Part shown: in pieces, positions 1 through 13,224 of the stretch | How positions within the stretch are numbered: the first letter of the stretch is position 1 | How the letters are laid out: each line of letters begins with the position of its first letter | DNA from: Tomocerus qinae | Taxonomy: Eukaryota; Arthropoda; Collembola; Entomobryomorpha; Tomoceridae | DNA: 64,000 nucleotides | NCBI GenBank assembly: GCA_020055645.1 | Contig: CM034550.1 | Location: forward strand, 9,419,501 to 9,483,500 | Direction: 5' to 3' | The notes under the pieces: generated by a model | The model's input: only the letters and a program-made list of their open reading frames with translations | The model's database searches: none | What the model was told of the DNA's origin: nothing | Translations under genes and position numbers: made by a program

Positions 1-1116
1 GCCAGCAACGAAACTGCCTGGACCAAAAAGCAAGCTTAAGCAAGGCAATAGATTAATACAATACATCGGAAAACCACTCTATAATACAAATATATTTCCA
101 ATCATTGGTTACATATCTGTTAAAGCTAAAAATTTTTAATTTGTGGTTATTTTAGAAAGAGATATCGTTGGTCTGAAGCCGTCCACGTCTGAACTTGTAT
201 TTATGTGTTCGGAAGCTGATTTTGAAGAAGATTTGAGTCTTCCTGTGTCTATTTTGAAGAAATGTCCTCATGTTAAAATATTGACATCTCTGACTGATGC
301 ACATATTTATATTATCAGAAAAAGAGTTATTGAAAAACTGGTGGAGGAAAAGTGAGATTATCTTGTATTTTTGTGGCCTAATATATAATAGTGAGTGAGG
401 CAGCTAAATATTTTTTTGATTTATTTTCTAGAAATCATACTAATGTTAAGGGAGAATTTCTTCCATCGTTAATAAAGAAGCAGTTTGATGAAAATATACA
501 ACCATCCGATAAACTATCTTTTTATGTTTTCACTCAACCTGAAAGCCAGTGCATTCGTGTTAATTCAGTAGCAAACTATTCCATCGCAAATAAATCGGTA
601 AGCATTTAACATTTTTTGGTATTGAAAGATTTAAATAGGTTAATAAATACTAAGTGAAATGTTAAAATATAATGTTTTTTTGATAGATGGATTGGCTTGT
701 GGCAACATTTGTGGAAAATAAAGAATCTTGGCATGGGTCTAAAGGAAAGGAAACAACAATTGAGAAGACAAGTAAAATAACTGGATCAGTAATTGGCGAT
801 CATTGTACTATTGGAGAAAAGGTCAAAATCGCAAACTCTATTATACTGGACCATGTTGACATCGATAGCAGTTCTACGATAGAAAACTGTATCATTTCTT
901 CATACGCAAAGATTGGACCTTCTTCAGCATTGAAAGATTGTCTTGTGGGTCCAAAGTACCAAGTCCCAGATTCAGGTGATTTTAATATAATTTTCAATAT
1001 TCACTTTAATGTGAAAAACTAAATATTTAATTTCTGAATTTGCTTTAATGCTTCTTCCAGGTCGATACACAAACGAATACTTAACTGTAATGGAAGAAAC
1101 GTACTTTGAGTCATGA
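1..1116 (+). CDS. EIF2B3: Translation initiation factor eIF2B subunit gamma, C-terminal part (5' end outside window)
   Basis: The gamma subunit is part of the catalytic half of eIF2B, the cytosolic nucleotide-exchange factor that reloads eIF2 with GTP. Inferred exons are 2-44 (open at the 5' side), 156-351, 432-597, 687-975 and 1061-1116, all joining in frame to a TGA at 1114-1116. Family landmarks in order are PGPKSKLKQ followed by ERDIVGL, then VDAH-like TDAHIY, LPSLIKKQF, and a C-terminal left-handed beta-helix of hexapeptide repeats (VIGDHCTIGEKVKIANSI, SSYAKIGPSSALKDC). The nucleotidyltransferase-like N-terminus lies before the window. The intron at 45-155 starts with GC, not GT: the exon ends CAAG, and only joining that G to the next AA keeps the conserved KQ-E-RD order; no nearby GT works. 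A poly(A) signal lies 28 bases past the stop. The gene converges on BicD. Identification is firm by sequence memory of the family; exon edges are inferred. Confidence 0.93.
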
Positions 1117-2752
1117 TTTTTATATAATGTGCTACTTTTTACAAATAAATGCTCTGAAACGGGGAAGCTACTAATGAATCACGTATGTATGAACTAATTC
1201 CACTATGGTATAGTATGCTAGAAATAAATTCGAGGTTTGCCCCACACAGAAATGTATAAGCTGCAATATTGCTCATATAAAATATATTTGGCCAGCGAAT
1301 AGTGAATACGTACAGACATAAATGGAGAACAATCAACAATTTGATGATAAATTCGAACCAATGGACGGTACAATTTTGTCAGCCGTACAATTTCACGTTC
1401 ACATGCTCTATGCAGATTAAATAGTTAACAATTTATAATTACCATCACCCCCTTCACCAATGTATAACATAAATGTATGTAATAAAAGTATGAGGATAAA
1501 GTAACAAAATTTTTTGCCAACGTGATTGGTTACCCGTGTAGACTTTTTTCTAAATCCGACTAATTGATTGATTTCATGGTGTTTTGTCTTAACTAATGGG
1601 TGAATTGGTAATTGTAGATTCGGCAGGCAATAGTACATTTACTGTGATAACATTTTTTAAATCGGAAATCTGACGTCTGTGTACCAAGTTGTAGCAAGAG
1701 TGGCAACTGGCAAGAATTTCCAGAGACTCGAATAGGCAACGAATGTGTATTTTGTAAAATCGGATGGTGGCATTTACCATTTTAAAATCTGATTCTTTAG
1801 ACAATTGTCGTTTCTGTGCTGAGTCATTTGTGCCAATGTAAATAATTCTGGACGACTTAACTTGGTACACATACAAACGCCAATTTTAAAATCCCAATAC
1901 ATAGTATCATCAGTTTAACATAATTAAAAACACTTAAAATAATAGTAATAACTATTGATAAGCAGACAAAATTGTGGGATACTACAGTGATTATACCTAA
2001 GGTATACATAAAATAAGAATAAGGTCTTGTTGATATAGTATGTATTCAATATTCATTGTCATTACTATTAAAATTCACTAAAAAAGCGTATTATCAATTT
2101 AGTTGATTTTAATTAACGTCGTTTTCCGCAGATAGTATAGTAATAAAATTGTCTATTAGCTTTTTATCGTCACCTTTTCGGTTCGGTCACTTTCTATGTT
2201 TAAGGCAAAGCTTGTTGTAATACATACAGCGACTCCTACAGCCACAACCTTATCATTAGTGTCCTTAATAAGCCGCATCGTGTACAATGTTCACTTTTTT
2301 ATAAAACACTTGTTGTCTGTCACACTGTGAGAACATACAAATCTATTTAGTAGATATTCTAATACACACGAGTCTATAATTACAACAACGTGGAAGATAA
2401 AACAGTTCAAACACAAAACCAATTTATAAAGGTGAGCTCAACGATTTTATATTATCGGGGAGTTGGAAGATTTGAAAACGAGACAGGAGGAGCACGGCAC
2501 AACCATCATTACTCTAAAATCGAATAAAAATTTCTGATGAAAATGGACTTGACGGTGAACATTGTGTCGTAGTGGAAGAGGTACATCTTTGAAGTCTGGA
2601 GAAACGAAGAGGAGTTTAACTACATGTCTCACTATTGTAATACCACTATGTAATTGTAAAGTACGTACTTAGGTAAAGAGGTGACGATGAGCTGTGTCTG
2701 TGATACGTTATTCATTTTCATACACGTTAAATGCGATACATACGAAGAATTT
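1117..2752. other. Intergenic region between converging EIF2B3 and BicD
   Basis: This stretch must contain both 3' UTRs. I see no coding exon that I can support. Short cysteine-containing open stretches near 1670-1835 (+) resemble the start of a zinc-binding domain but are interrupted by stops. No clear AATAAA for BicD was found on the minus strand. Confidence 0.5.
1144..1149 (+). promoter_or_regulatory. Poly(A) signal AATAAA for EIF2B3
   Basis: A canonical AATAAA 28 bases after the eIF2B gamma stop codon. The short distance implies a very short 3' UTR. Confidence 0.6.
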
Positions 2753-5700
2753 CTAGCGACTAATATGATGACGAGGACTTGCAAATCCTGTTCGTGGACC
2801 ATTAGACGGTCCTGTACCAACTCTATTCGGCGGGTGACGTCGGGAATGAATTTTCATCTCTCGGTCTAATTCAATGGCCTCCAATCTCTGATTTAGCTCT
2901 AATTTCTGCTGAACAGCCAACTTGAGAAGTTGATTCAGAGTCTGAATCACAAGAAAAACAAATTATTCAAATTAGCAGTGAAAATATCAATTTTCTTTCA
3001 ATTTTATTTGTACAAAGCGCTTTATACCTTCTTTTCTTCTTCTGCAGCACTGAGCTGACGCTGTAGTTCATCAACTTGTGTCGCATACTCTTCACAACGG
3101 GCTGCGAACATTGCTCGAAGACCTGTACAAGACCAATAAAATATTCTTTATAATTTCACCAAGCAGAATGATTCCTTATCTGCAATTTTTCAGTTGAAAT
3201 GTATTTAAAACTATACTTGAAAATGTAGCAGCGTCTTCCTTGAGAAGGCGAAGTTCATTTCTCAGTTTCAGCATTGTTTCGGAAACCATTGTTTTCTCTG
3301 AATCATATTTAGCTTTCAAATTGGCCAGGGCTTTCTCCGCAGCCAATTTGTTAGCTTTAAGGACACTTCTGAGTGTGGCATTCTGTTCCGTCTTGGCTTC
3401 AACTAGAGATCTGTACTCGCAAATTTGTTTTTGCACTTCATCCAAAGATGTTGTTAAGCTAACTTCTCCACTTTCGTCGTCTCCTGATCATTTCCATTTG
3501 CAATAAATTTTATTAATATCCATTCAAATACTGATATAATGTACATTCATTTGTAGACGACAGCAGTTAATGGTAATAAAAGTAAATTGAAATGTACCTT
3601 GACTGTCGACTTTGTTTCCTGCAGCTACAGCTTTCACAACCGTTTCACGTAAGATTTTTACCTATTAAATCAATATAAATATTAGTGAATAACTTTTGTA
3701 TATGGGAAGACCAATTTTCACGAATTTCGATTTAGAAAAGTAAATAGGAGTAGCCATTTTACCTGATCTGCAATTGTTTCCACTTGTCTGACGAATGTAA
3801 GGTCAGCATCAGTAGATGAGGCTGATTTAGACTTTAACCTCATTAATAAACCCAGAACATGATTGTTTCCTTGAAAGCCTAATGATTTAGCAGGTGAATT
3901 GGTTTTCAAATCTATTTGGCAAGACAGAGAATTTTATTATCATTATTGGATGTAGATAAACATCTCAAATTTCTAAGCGATATCTAATCATAAGAATATG
4001 TATGATACCTAGTATAAGTTCTACTGAACTACATTTTACAATTGAACACAATGAAATATTACCTTGCTTGTTGTTCGTGTGATCCAACATAACTCGTTGA
4101 GGTGTAACTCCTTGCACACTGCAAACTTGATAATAAAGATTTGCTAATTCTTCTGAAATTGTATTCAAATCTGTTTGCGTAGCATCGATCGTCTTATGTG
4201 CTTCTGATGCAGAATCATCCATTGATTTTAGTTCAATGTCCATTTCTTCTAATTTCATCTCGCATGAGAGGAGCTACGAATTTACATAAGTATTCGTTTA
4301 ACTCATGGTAATAAATTATCGCTATAAAATATCAATTTTCAAAGATAAAACTAACCTTTTCTTTTATATTGGTCATTTCACTTTTCAATGCTGCAGCAAC
4401 ATCAGAGATAGCTGCACTATCAGCCTTTTCTATTGTTGTTAACGCTTGTTTCAGATTATCAATCTCTTTCACGGAAATATTGAACCAGCCTTCGTGCACC
4501 GTGCCCTGTTAAACCACAGAAGAAATATAATATCGTACAATCGATGAAATTCGTCTGTCTATCTGATTTAAAAATGAAATCTTTGGATTATACGATTCAC
4601 TAGATTTACAGACTCTCAAACTTTTGCATTACAATCTTCATTGCAACGAAAACCTCATGCAAGTTTAAATCACTGTATCATATGTACACAAAAGAGCACT
4701 TAAGTGATCATAAATCATAGTTTAATTACCTTAACATCAGGTTTCTGGGTCAGTCTATCGTTAGTTTGATTCTTAAGGCCGTTAAGTGCGTCTATATGTG
4801 ACACGATGGTAGCAACGGCTGCTTGTAAGGTGGACACTTGTGATTTTCCCTTGTCCACCTGATCCTGAATCTCTTTAAGACTTTTCGTGAGAGCATTTCG
4901 TTCTCCCTCTACAGTTTCCAATTGCTTTTCTAACTTTTTCATTTGATTTAAATGAATTTCACTGAATAAATCCACTTGTTTTTCTTGTCTCAATTCATTT
5001 CCATCAGGTGGCACTCTTACATCTTCGTCACTATCACTTCCGGCGTTATCACTATCTTCGTGCAGTCCACCTCCTGAGTATAAATATCAATTAAACATGA
5101 ATACAATGATTTTAATTGTATTTTATTAGTTTCAAATATTTACCTCTAAGTGACAAGGCAAGATTGGATAGATTCATCATCGACTCGGAATTAATTTTGG
5201 CATCAAGCTCCTTTTTAAGGGCATAACGATTTTCTCTCTCTCCCTGAAGAGCCTCTAAAGCTTCTTCCATCTGTTTCTCTGCAATTTTCTTTAGGGTAGT
5301 TAATTCTTCTACTTGCTGCTGAAGATCATGTTGTATGTCCATCAGTCGGCGGATTTCATGCTTGGCTCCTTCGAATTCCACGGTGGAACTTCTAAGGACT
5401 GAAACTTGTTTTTGCAAGGATGTGTTTTCTTCCTCCAGATCTGAACAATCTTTAAGAAGTCTTCCCTCTCGAAATTTCAATTCTTTCAGTTCTTTCTTAA
5501 TATTCGTCTTTTCCATCTGCGCCAATTCTCCCTCTTTCTGTAATTCACCAACATCATTTTGCAAACGACTCTTTTCAGCTCGCAGTCGATCTGTAGAAAT
5601 TAATGCGGAACACAATAATTTTTTTAAACATTTGCAGATATAATGAGATCATAAATGTCTTGAGCAAAATATTCAATAAAATGACTAATGTACCTGCTTC

Positions 5701-6063
5701 CTGTTTACACAACTTGACTTCTGCCTCCAGGTCCAAAATATGCGAATTGAGGGAGCACTCCAAAGCTGCACTTTCAGACAGAAGTGTTTCTTCGATTTGA
5801 ATCCCACTGATTTCGGATATTTTGTGAGTTTCGTATGTTTTACTCAAGGCATCCTTTGTAACATCCAACTCACTCCTGGTGACTTCATACAATTCTTCAA
5901 GTTCTGAACATTTCTCTGATAATTTGGCATTATCTTCAAGAAGACTAATGCCATATTTTGCAGCTTGTTCTTTTTCACTTTGTGTCTGGTCAAGTTCTCT
6001 GGACAGCCTGGCGATCTCTTGCCGTAGTTCTTCTAGAGACTCTTGTTTAGTGCCTGTAGACAT
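2753..6063 (-). CDS. BicD: Bicaudal-D dynein cargo adaptor
   Basis: BicD is a coiled-coil adaptor that links cargo (Rab6 vesicles, or Egalitarian-bound mRNA in flies) to dynein-dynactin. Ten inferred exons, written 5' to 3' on the minus strand, join in frame: 6063-5694, 5590-5144, 5073-4730, 4505-4356, 4273-4063, 3911-3763, 3661-3598, 3483-3217, 3122-3028 and 2941-2753, giving about 761 residues, close to the family's usual 780-820. The start is the first ATG after an in-frame stop; the frame runs on upstream only to a GTG. Residues 34-38 (AAKYG) form the CC1 box that contacts dynein light intermediate chain. [17 protein letters not shown] and LQKQVSVLR mark coiled coil 1, [11 protein letters not shown] the middle segment, and [20 protein letters not shown] plus DAATFSSLRAMF the highly conserved C-terminal cargo-binding coil. 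A short basic, Gly/Pro-containing tail ends the protein. All nine introns are GT-AG. The identification is very secure. Confidence 0.96.
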
Positions 6064-7140
6064 TCTTCTACTGCTTTGTCTACTCACTTAGTTTTAATTT
6101 AAATACTCAATTAAGGTTCATTCTCTCTCTATCGGTCAAACTCTTTTCTTGGTACAGTTCTAAATATAACTGTACCAGAATTGCCGATAGATTCGATTCA
6201 CCTCTTTCAATTTTATTTGATTGATTTCTCGATTTGGTGTCAGTGTAATTACAATTAATTCTCTCATTCCAATTCTCTGAGACAGCTAAACTGAAAAATA
6301 TATTTTCCAAGTTAAAATCTGTCCAGTTAGCCTTTGGAATATTCCATCCTCAGACGAGCCTAACTTTTCCTGTTTGATCTTTCCTCTGTAATGAGATATT
6401 ACAGCGTGAATGCTGCAATCCAATGTAATGTTCTGTTATCAAAGTGCAGTAATGATCTTTATTCTTTACTATCACCTGTCTTGTCTAGATCAATGACGTC
6501 CGATCTCAAATTGAATCTTTGCTTTACCATTGAAGAGATACAATTCTGCCTGCAACGGCTGCTGTCGCAGTCTTTACTCTCCAACTTAACTTACACACTT
6601 AACCCTTTCGTTCTGATATTATTATGCTCTTCTGCGTGCATCTCTCGAACTCTTTCAGCTGTGCAACGTACCGCCCAATTACTCCTCAGTCTCCAATCCT
6701 TACCTCTTTCAACAAACCATATTTCCCTTTTACACTTGTTATTTTTCATCACTTATCTGTTTTCTCTTTGAAACTCTTTTGGTTTCATTTTCGTAGGTAC
6801 CCTCTACGATACCTCGTTCATTTACTATTTATAACTCGCTACAAGCAATAAATATATAACTGATCATATTATGTACACATATCTATACAATAAAACTGCA
6901 TTCGTATGAAATAACTTTATGAATCAATTTGATACAAATACTTGACTCAGATATTACATATTTCTTTCTATGTCTAAGACCATTTTGCAAGCAACTCCTT
7001 TTATTTAACATTTTTATGCCTTAAGATTAAGTATATGTATAGTCTTGTAATACATTCTCCATACAAACTCATAACTTATGATTTATTGCAGCTATTCAGT
7101 TCTTTGTTTCTTGTAATTACACAGTTTGCAATCAATGTGC
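6064..7140. other. BicD upstream region and 3' flank of the lipase gene
   Basis: Both neighbouring genes are read on the minus strand, so this stretch holds the BicD 5' UTR and promoter and the lipase 3' UTR. Open frames on the plus strand (6391-6851) have no recognisable protein features and are probably chance. I could not assign a BicD TATA box or initiator. Confidence 0.45.
7082..7087 (-). promoter_or_regulatory. Poly(A) signal AATAAA for the lipase gene
   Basis: TTTATT on the plus strand reads AATAAA on the minus strand, about 54 bases past the lipase stop codon at 7141-7143. Confidence 0.5.
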
Positions 7141-8986
7141 TTAGTCTGCACGTGAATATTTTTCCAACAGCTCAAAAACGTTGTTGTACAGCAAATTATT
7201 TACATCAATAGCAAAAAGGAAGTCCAAATGAGCGAATTTGTCATAATTTACTTTGTAGTTCCGAACTATGTGAGGAAGAACGGATGCAAGACGAGAAACA
7301 TCCTAAGAGCAATTGAAAATAACCAAATGGAACAATCGAAAAATGCATAATCTGCAAATCATTGTAATAATATTATTTAAATAGGTCAAATACTTTTTCA
7401 ACGGCCAACCAATCGTTATTTCCCCAGTAAAGAGCTACAGGAGCAGTTACTCCCGAAATATTATAATTAGGAGGAACTTCTTGGCCATATGCAGCAAGGT
7501 TCTGTTCTTTTCCATAATCAAACTGTCTAAATTCCCCCGAATTTATTCCTTGAGCAAAATGTATTACAGTCTTGGTCGAAGCACCCGCGGGGGTATGTCC
7601 CAAAATTACTGGAACCATCGTCTTTGAATAAAAAAATAATAACATTAGTAAAATTTTCTTATCTAAATTCAAGATTGCATATCGTATAAAAGCAGAAAAT
7701 TTATGTTCACTTGGTTTAGTTGAGCTTTATCAAATCCACATAACAGAAAAACAATGTTTTCGCAGATAGCTTCTTTCAAAGGCTCATGCCCACAAACAAT
7801 TTTCCGAAAAATGTTGACCAGTCCATCGTGAGGCAAAAACTCTCGATCTCCAAATATTTTTTCGGCCAACTGAAAGAAACCCATTTTCATGATACAATTA
7901 TGATTTTAAATTACTGTAAAATGAAAAGCTATGAAATAAATACTTCTGCTTCTGTGGAAAACGGTGCAAGAAGTCGAATAGGACTTTCCATGTGCCCCAC
8001 ATAAGCAATTGGAGCAAGTGCAATCATTAACTGAATCTTGGAATTGTAAAATGGATTCAAAGACATGGCGATCCAAAACATAGCAGTTCCCATTGAGTGG
8101 CCTATGTAAAATAACTTTTCTTGCTTGGTTTCTTCAAGAATGTAGTCTATCACAGCTGGAATATCGTAAAGCCCCATTTCATGGAAACTGTAATACATGA
8201 TAAGTAGACAAAACAGAATATTTATTTGCTTATGCATTCCTTAAAATCGTTTCTTCCACTTAAAATGTAAATATCGACCTAAAATTCCAAAAAGCTTTGT
8301 CAGACGGTGATAAATTGGCATTATCCCTAGAGTAAGTATTGCCACGCGCATTTCCAAGCCAAACATCGAACTTTCTGTCGGCTAATTCGTATGCTGTGCA
8401 AAAAAAAACCAAATGTATTCAGTAAGGATTCTTTCTAGGTACGATGAATAATTTAAATATTTCCATAAATCTGTCATCTGCAACCTAAAGATTTCTCTAC
8501 TGTATTTTCTATCCAATCAGCCGACGACGCTATAAATCCATGCTGGAGCAAAGCTACTTTTCTCTTTCCAGGTTCGTTCGGTTTGTCATTTCTTCCATAG
8601 GGAACTAAAAATTAAAACATCTTATTAACTGCTAAAATCACATGGTTAAATTAATTTAAAATTCTTACTTCTATGAAGTGTCAATATGTATCCGTCTTTT
8701 GTTCTAACTTTATGTTCTTCAACAGGGTAGCCATATTTTGTAATCAATTGAGGCTAGAAAAAAACACCAATTCTTAGAATTCTTAGATTTACAACACATA
8801 GTAATAAACCACATTCTCAAGATAGCAGTAACGTACAACATTCAAATCGGCATCTGGATCCACTTCGTCCCACCATGGCACATGGTCAATATTATTTTGA
8901 AAATCGGTAGGAAAATTGTAAGTATTATCTCTAGCTATGCTACTCCCAATTATAACTAAAAATACACAAGAGAATAACACTGACAT
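7141..8986 (-). CDS. Secreted or lysosomal acid-lipase-family alpha/beta hydrolase
   Basis: This belongs to the lysosomal acid lipase / gastric lipase family, which hydrolyses triglycerides and sterol esters. Eight exons on the minus strand join in frame: 8986-8837, 8753-8669, 8604-8485, 8393-8279, 8187-7944, 7869-7711, 7621-7394 and 7302-7141, giving 420 residues, the normal family length. Residues 1-18 are a hydrophobic signal peptide. [13 protein letters not shown] forms the oxyanion-hole region, [15 protein letters not shown] the family block, GHSMG the nucleophile elbow (Ser188), GNNDWLA the acid (Asp361) and AHLDF the histidine (His392), so the catalytic triad is complete. [10 protein letters not shown] and LCGFDKAQ in the lid/cap region also match the family. 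I cannot tell a gut digestive enzyme from a lysosomal one. The eight-exon layout with all GT-AG introns shows an intact gene. Confidence 0.93.
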
Positions 8987-11900
8987 GATAAAATTCTATA
9001 TGAAATTGTAAAACAAAAATAAACTTCGTTACACAAGGACAGGGAAAATGAAGAAACGCAGAAAACTCAAACGTTTTCAGAAACAATTTTCTTGGAAGTA
9101 TGACAGAAATAGCTGTCTGCCTTACAAACCCTCCAGGGAAACTAATAATTGTATCGTGAGAATTGTGAATATTATACCATGGCCTGTGGGAGTATATGAG
9201 TGAGCTATTATGATTAAGCTACTTGCTTTGTTTTATACTGCATAGATACAAACAAGTATCCCACATGAAATCAGACATTGACTCATTGCATTTATATTAG
9301 CTGTCAGCTCCCATTTATCCAGCCTGTGCAGATAAAAAGAACGTATCTTATCGTTTTAAATTATTATGCAGCTTGTACCATAATGAAACAGAACATGGAA
9401 TCAACAGTCATTGTTAAGATACCATAAGGGTTGTTATATAGCACATTTCCTTCCTTATTTACTAGCGAAAATTATATATGACTTATTAAGACTAATAGTT
9501 ACATTTAATACGTAGTAAAAACACACATACAAATAAAACATGAATATGTATATCAATATTATTATTGCTATACTGTAAATATTAGAACATTTTCACAGTT
9601 ATGCATGGTTATGATTTTAGTAATCATTAAAAAATGTCAAGTCATATCTGGACTGAGCTGATGGAAATGGTGAGCATGCAGAATGTGAATCAACATGCAT
9701 GTATTACATTGCTTTTCATTTTATCTCATTTACATTTCACTCTTACTTTCCTGTTTATTCCTTCGTAAGCTTCTTTTTTCGTTTATCAACGCAGACCACT
9801 TCTTTATGACATCCTACAAAAAACTCTTTTGAAGGATTGATCCTGATATTTATACTTATACTTCCCTTATGTGTTGTACTGTACTTCTCTAGTGATTGAT
9901 GGGAAAAACGTGACTCCATTTCCAAGTTTTATCACCCCACTGGCACAAGACAAATGGCGTTCCAAGAAATTGAAACATCTCGGGAGTTGAGACAAAACGA
10001 GACACATTTCAACAGACAGAATGACAAATTGACCGTTATGTAAGAAATCTGTTATGTCTTTCTTTTTTCTAAGTGAATGTTGTGTAAACCCATTTCTATG
10101 CGGAATTTTTACTGGAACGGCTTGTAGAGCAATTTAAAACTATATTTACCAGGGTCATGACATTTCTTATTCAAGATCAGAAAATAAAATAGCAAGTTGC
10201 ACAGGTTTTTTTTAATTTTTTTAGCATATGTTAAATAGATTATAGTAATTTGACTTCGAAAATCACAGATTCTTGGGAATGCGCAATTTAAATCGAAGAG
10301 TAACATTAACTTTCCAGGAATTTCGAGACTAGGTGAATACAATTCACAATAATAAGAAAAGGAGAGCATGAAACAGCATCACTTACGGCTTACTTAGTAA
10401 ATAATAGACGAAATAATTTTACAGTGCTGCAGTGGAAAGAGCGTATTATGTAATTACGGTTTAATTGTTAATTGCAGCTGTTGCAGTCTGTACATATCTT
10501 AATAATATCAGTTATCACGAAAAACAAGTCCCAGCTTCAAGGTTTCTAAAGGATTTGTATACTTCACATATACTTGGAAAACCATTAGCACGGATTGTAA
10601 GAGTATGTCGGGGGTAATTGGTAGTGTTGATTTTTAACTGTGATGTTGGGTTAATTAAAATGTTTTTAAGCATAAGGCTATTGTTAGTAAAATCCTGTAG
10701 CATTGATCTGTTGAGTATCTGTTATATCTGTTGAGTAATGGTGAGTTACTTACCGGTATTTACAACGGAGAGGAGGAGGATGAAAAAGGGTGCAGTAAAT
10801 ATGCATAATTTATTATGAAAATGAGTATGATTTGTATAAGTCTGTATGGAATTGTAGGTAATGTTTAGTGGGATTTACAAGGATGTAAAACACAGGTAAT
10901 AAAACACATCATCTTCTAAATAGATGACAAGTGTGGTCTAATGAAGAGGGTCGTTGAAGTCCGTAAGTATGCAAAGCACGTAGTTAATTTACACTTAAAG
11001 TGAATCACGAGTTAATATAAGTCGATATAATGGGCTGCGTGTTGTTGTAGTATTTCTACCTACATATATGGGGATTAGGAATGCACTTCTAAGAAAACGA
11101 CGAACCTAGTGGTTATTGTAGAGATAGTTATTTGCAAATAAAACATTGATAGGGGTAGGATGAGTCGTGCATGATATAAAATATTGAGAGAGAGAGAGAC
11201 TCAACAATTGTAAATACATTCATACATTGAACTGTGAAATTCTTTTGGGATTACATGATTTATATAAGTAGTTTGTAATGTTTGTATTAGTACATTAAGT
11301 GTACATATAAATTGCCAGGAGGGATATACGAGAGTCTGAGACACTAGTTCATGATACCACATGCTATATAATTTCCATGAAAAAAGATTCTTGGCAAATC
11401 TCCTCCTTCGTCTATGCAAATAGTTTTTCCAGATGTAAAATGCAAATTGGCTCTTGGTTGAGTTACAGAAATACACTTGGAGGAAAATGAGGAGATATGA
11501 TTATAATAAATAAATAGGAGCGGTCGCTCTTCACCAGTTCAAAGTTCAATCATTGAACTTGAATCAAAAACTCATCATATTGCATATTTGCAAGTTTATT
11601 GCACTACTTTAGTTTTAGTGCTTTATGCGGAGATTGCGATGCCTGCAGTTGTATTCGTCTGGCTCTTGTTGGCGTCTTCGTCTCTGTTGTTCAGCAAGAA
11701 TTTATGGAAATGTTCCTTACCTCGCCAAGGTCTTTTGTTTTCCATGTAAAACAAAAGGAGAAATAATATTGAACAAACTACATCGTGCAGTCTTATCACT
11801 AGCTGTTAGTACTCTGTCTAATGGGCAAACAAATCATTATCCTCACAGAAGTGTGCGGTTCTATACAATAGACTTTTAATGTCTACAAAGTGGACATTCA

Positions 11901-13224
11901 AGCTCTTTGCGACAAAGACAATTCATTGAAATCACGCACATAATATTTACATTCCCAATCACGGAATCATAAAGATAAAAATATAAAAGAGTCTGTTGAA
12001 GGAATTCTCGTACTACTTTGGAGTGTACAGTGTGTAAGTGTGTTTAGTTGTGTCTGGATGTACAACCTACATAGATCATCGAAGAAAAAGACAAGAAAAC
12101 GGTAGAATCCGAAGAAACGAGACAGGGTGTATATAAAAGTGGAGTATAGTGACCTAAAATAAGAGATAGAGCTCTATATTATCAGAGCTATATGAAGTTT
12201 ACGGCGAAATACATAGTAAAATACATAAAAGAAGAGATAATCCCAACATGTGACTGACTCCGTCTCGGGCAAAAGTTTCAAGCTGCTCCTTCACATTAGA
12301 GCTCAGCTCTTGAGAGCCTTGCCTTCGTCTCCTTACAATTTGTCACATTTATTGTTATTGTTCAGCTAAAAATACACACCTACAACTTAACTACCTTATT
12401 TTAACACCAGACCAAACTGTTTCTTCCCTCATGTCCTGAAATACATTCAACTTAGACACAGTCGACAAAATTCAAAATATTTTTTCCCATTGGGAAAATT
12501 ATAGATTTTGAATACAGACGTGGATTAAATAAGTTCAGACAAAGATCAGAATGACTTTTGGACGAGGGTTACTACTAGAAAGTATTTGTATACACACTTT
12601 ATCATTAGTTATCATCTGTTTTACGAGCGTTTACACTACAAGACTCTCTCTTAACTAAACATAAGCACGATATAGTCAGTCACACACCTGAGCACACAAG
12701 TTCTGTTAAGTATGTGTTGCTCCAAGTACAAAAAATACGGATCACATTGATTTTCTGATACCACATCTCATTACATCAATATCAACATTTAGAACACAAC
12801 TGTAGCATGTATTTAGTAAATACTGCACCAATTTGAAACAAAGTCAATCCATGGTTGTGCCATACTATATAACTTACATACGAATACTAGTTATCAAAGA
12901 TTATTTTAAATAGGTTAGTTAAATATTGTGGATTTACATAAATTTAAGTGCTGCAACGGGTAAATCTTCCTTAGCTGCTTAATTCACAAGCAAAATCCAA
13001 TCTGTGATCATTTCTCTCAAAAAGAAAAGCCATGTACAAATAGTTAATTACTTTGACAAACATTAATGTAACTGAATATCTCCAATCAAAGTTGTCTTAC
13101 CACTAATCGTAAGGAATTACCGACCGTAATAGTATTATTATCCATCTGCGCCTCACTCTACTTACACGATCTACAGATAAATACTTTAGATAATATTACA
13201 TAATAGCCATAGTCTCTAGAAAAA
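8987..13224. other. Intergenic region between the diverging lipase and Sulf genes
   Basis: About 4.2 kb of AT-rich DNA holding the promoters of both divergent genes and probably the non-coding first exon(s) of Sulf. No exon with recognisable protein features was found on either strand. A short GA dinucleotide run lies near 11186-11199. Open frames at 10109-10369 (-), 11201-11476 (-) and 11625-11879 (+) show no family resemblance. Confidence 0.5.

Noticed and set aside
1670..1835. Cysteine pairs on the plus strand (CVPSCSKSG and NCRFCAESF) like the start of a THAP or ZAD zinc-binding domain
   Set aside because: The two pieces are in different frames, are broken by stops, and no following exon with the rest of either domain could be found between the EIF2B3 and BicD 3' ends.
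6391..6851. Overlapping plus-strand open frames of 126 and 75 codons
   Set aside because: They lie in the BicD 5' flank, are rich in Leu/Ser/Phe from pyrimidine-rich DNA, and show no motif.
11625..11879. 84-codon open frame between the lipase and Sulf genes
   Set aside because: No domain, no homologue recognised, no splice signals that fit a neighbouring exon.
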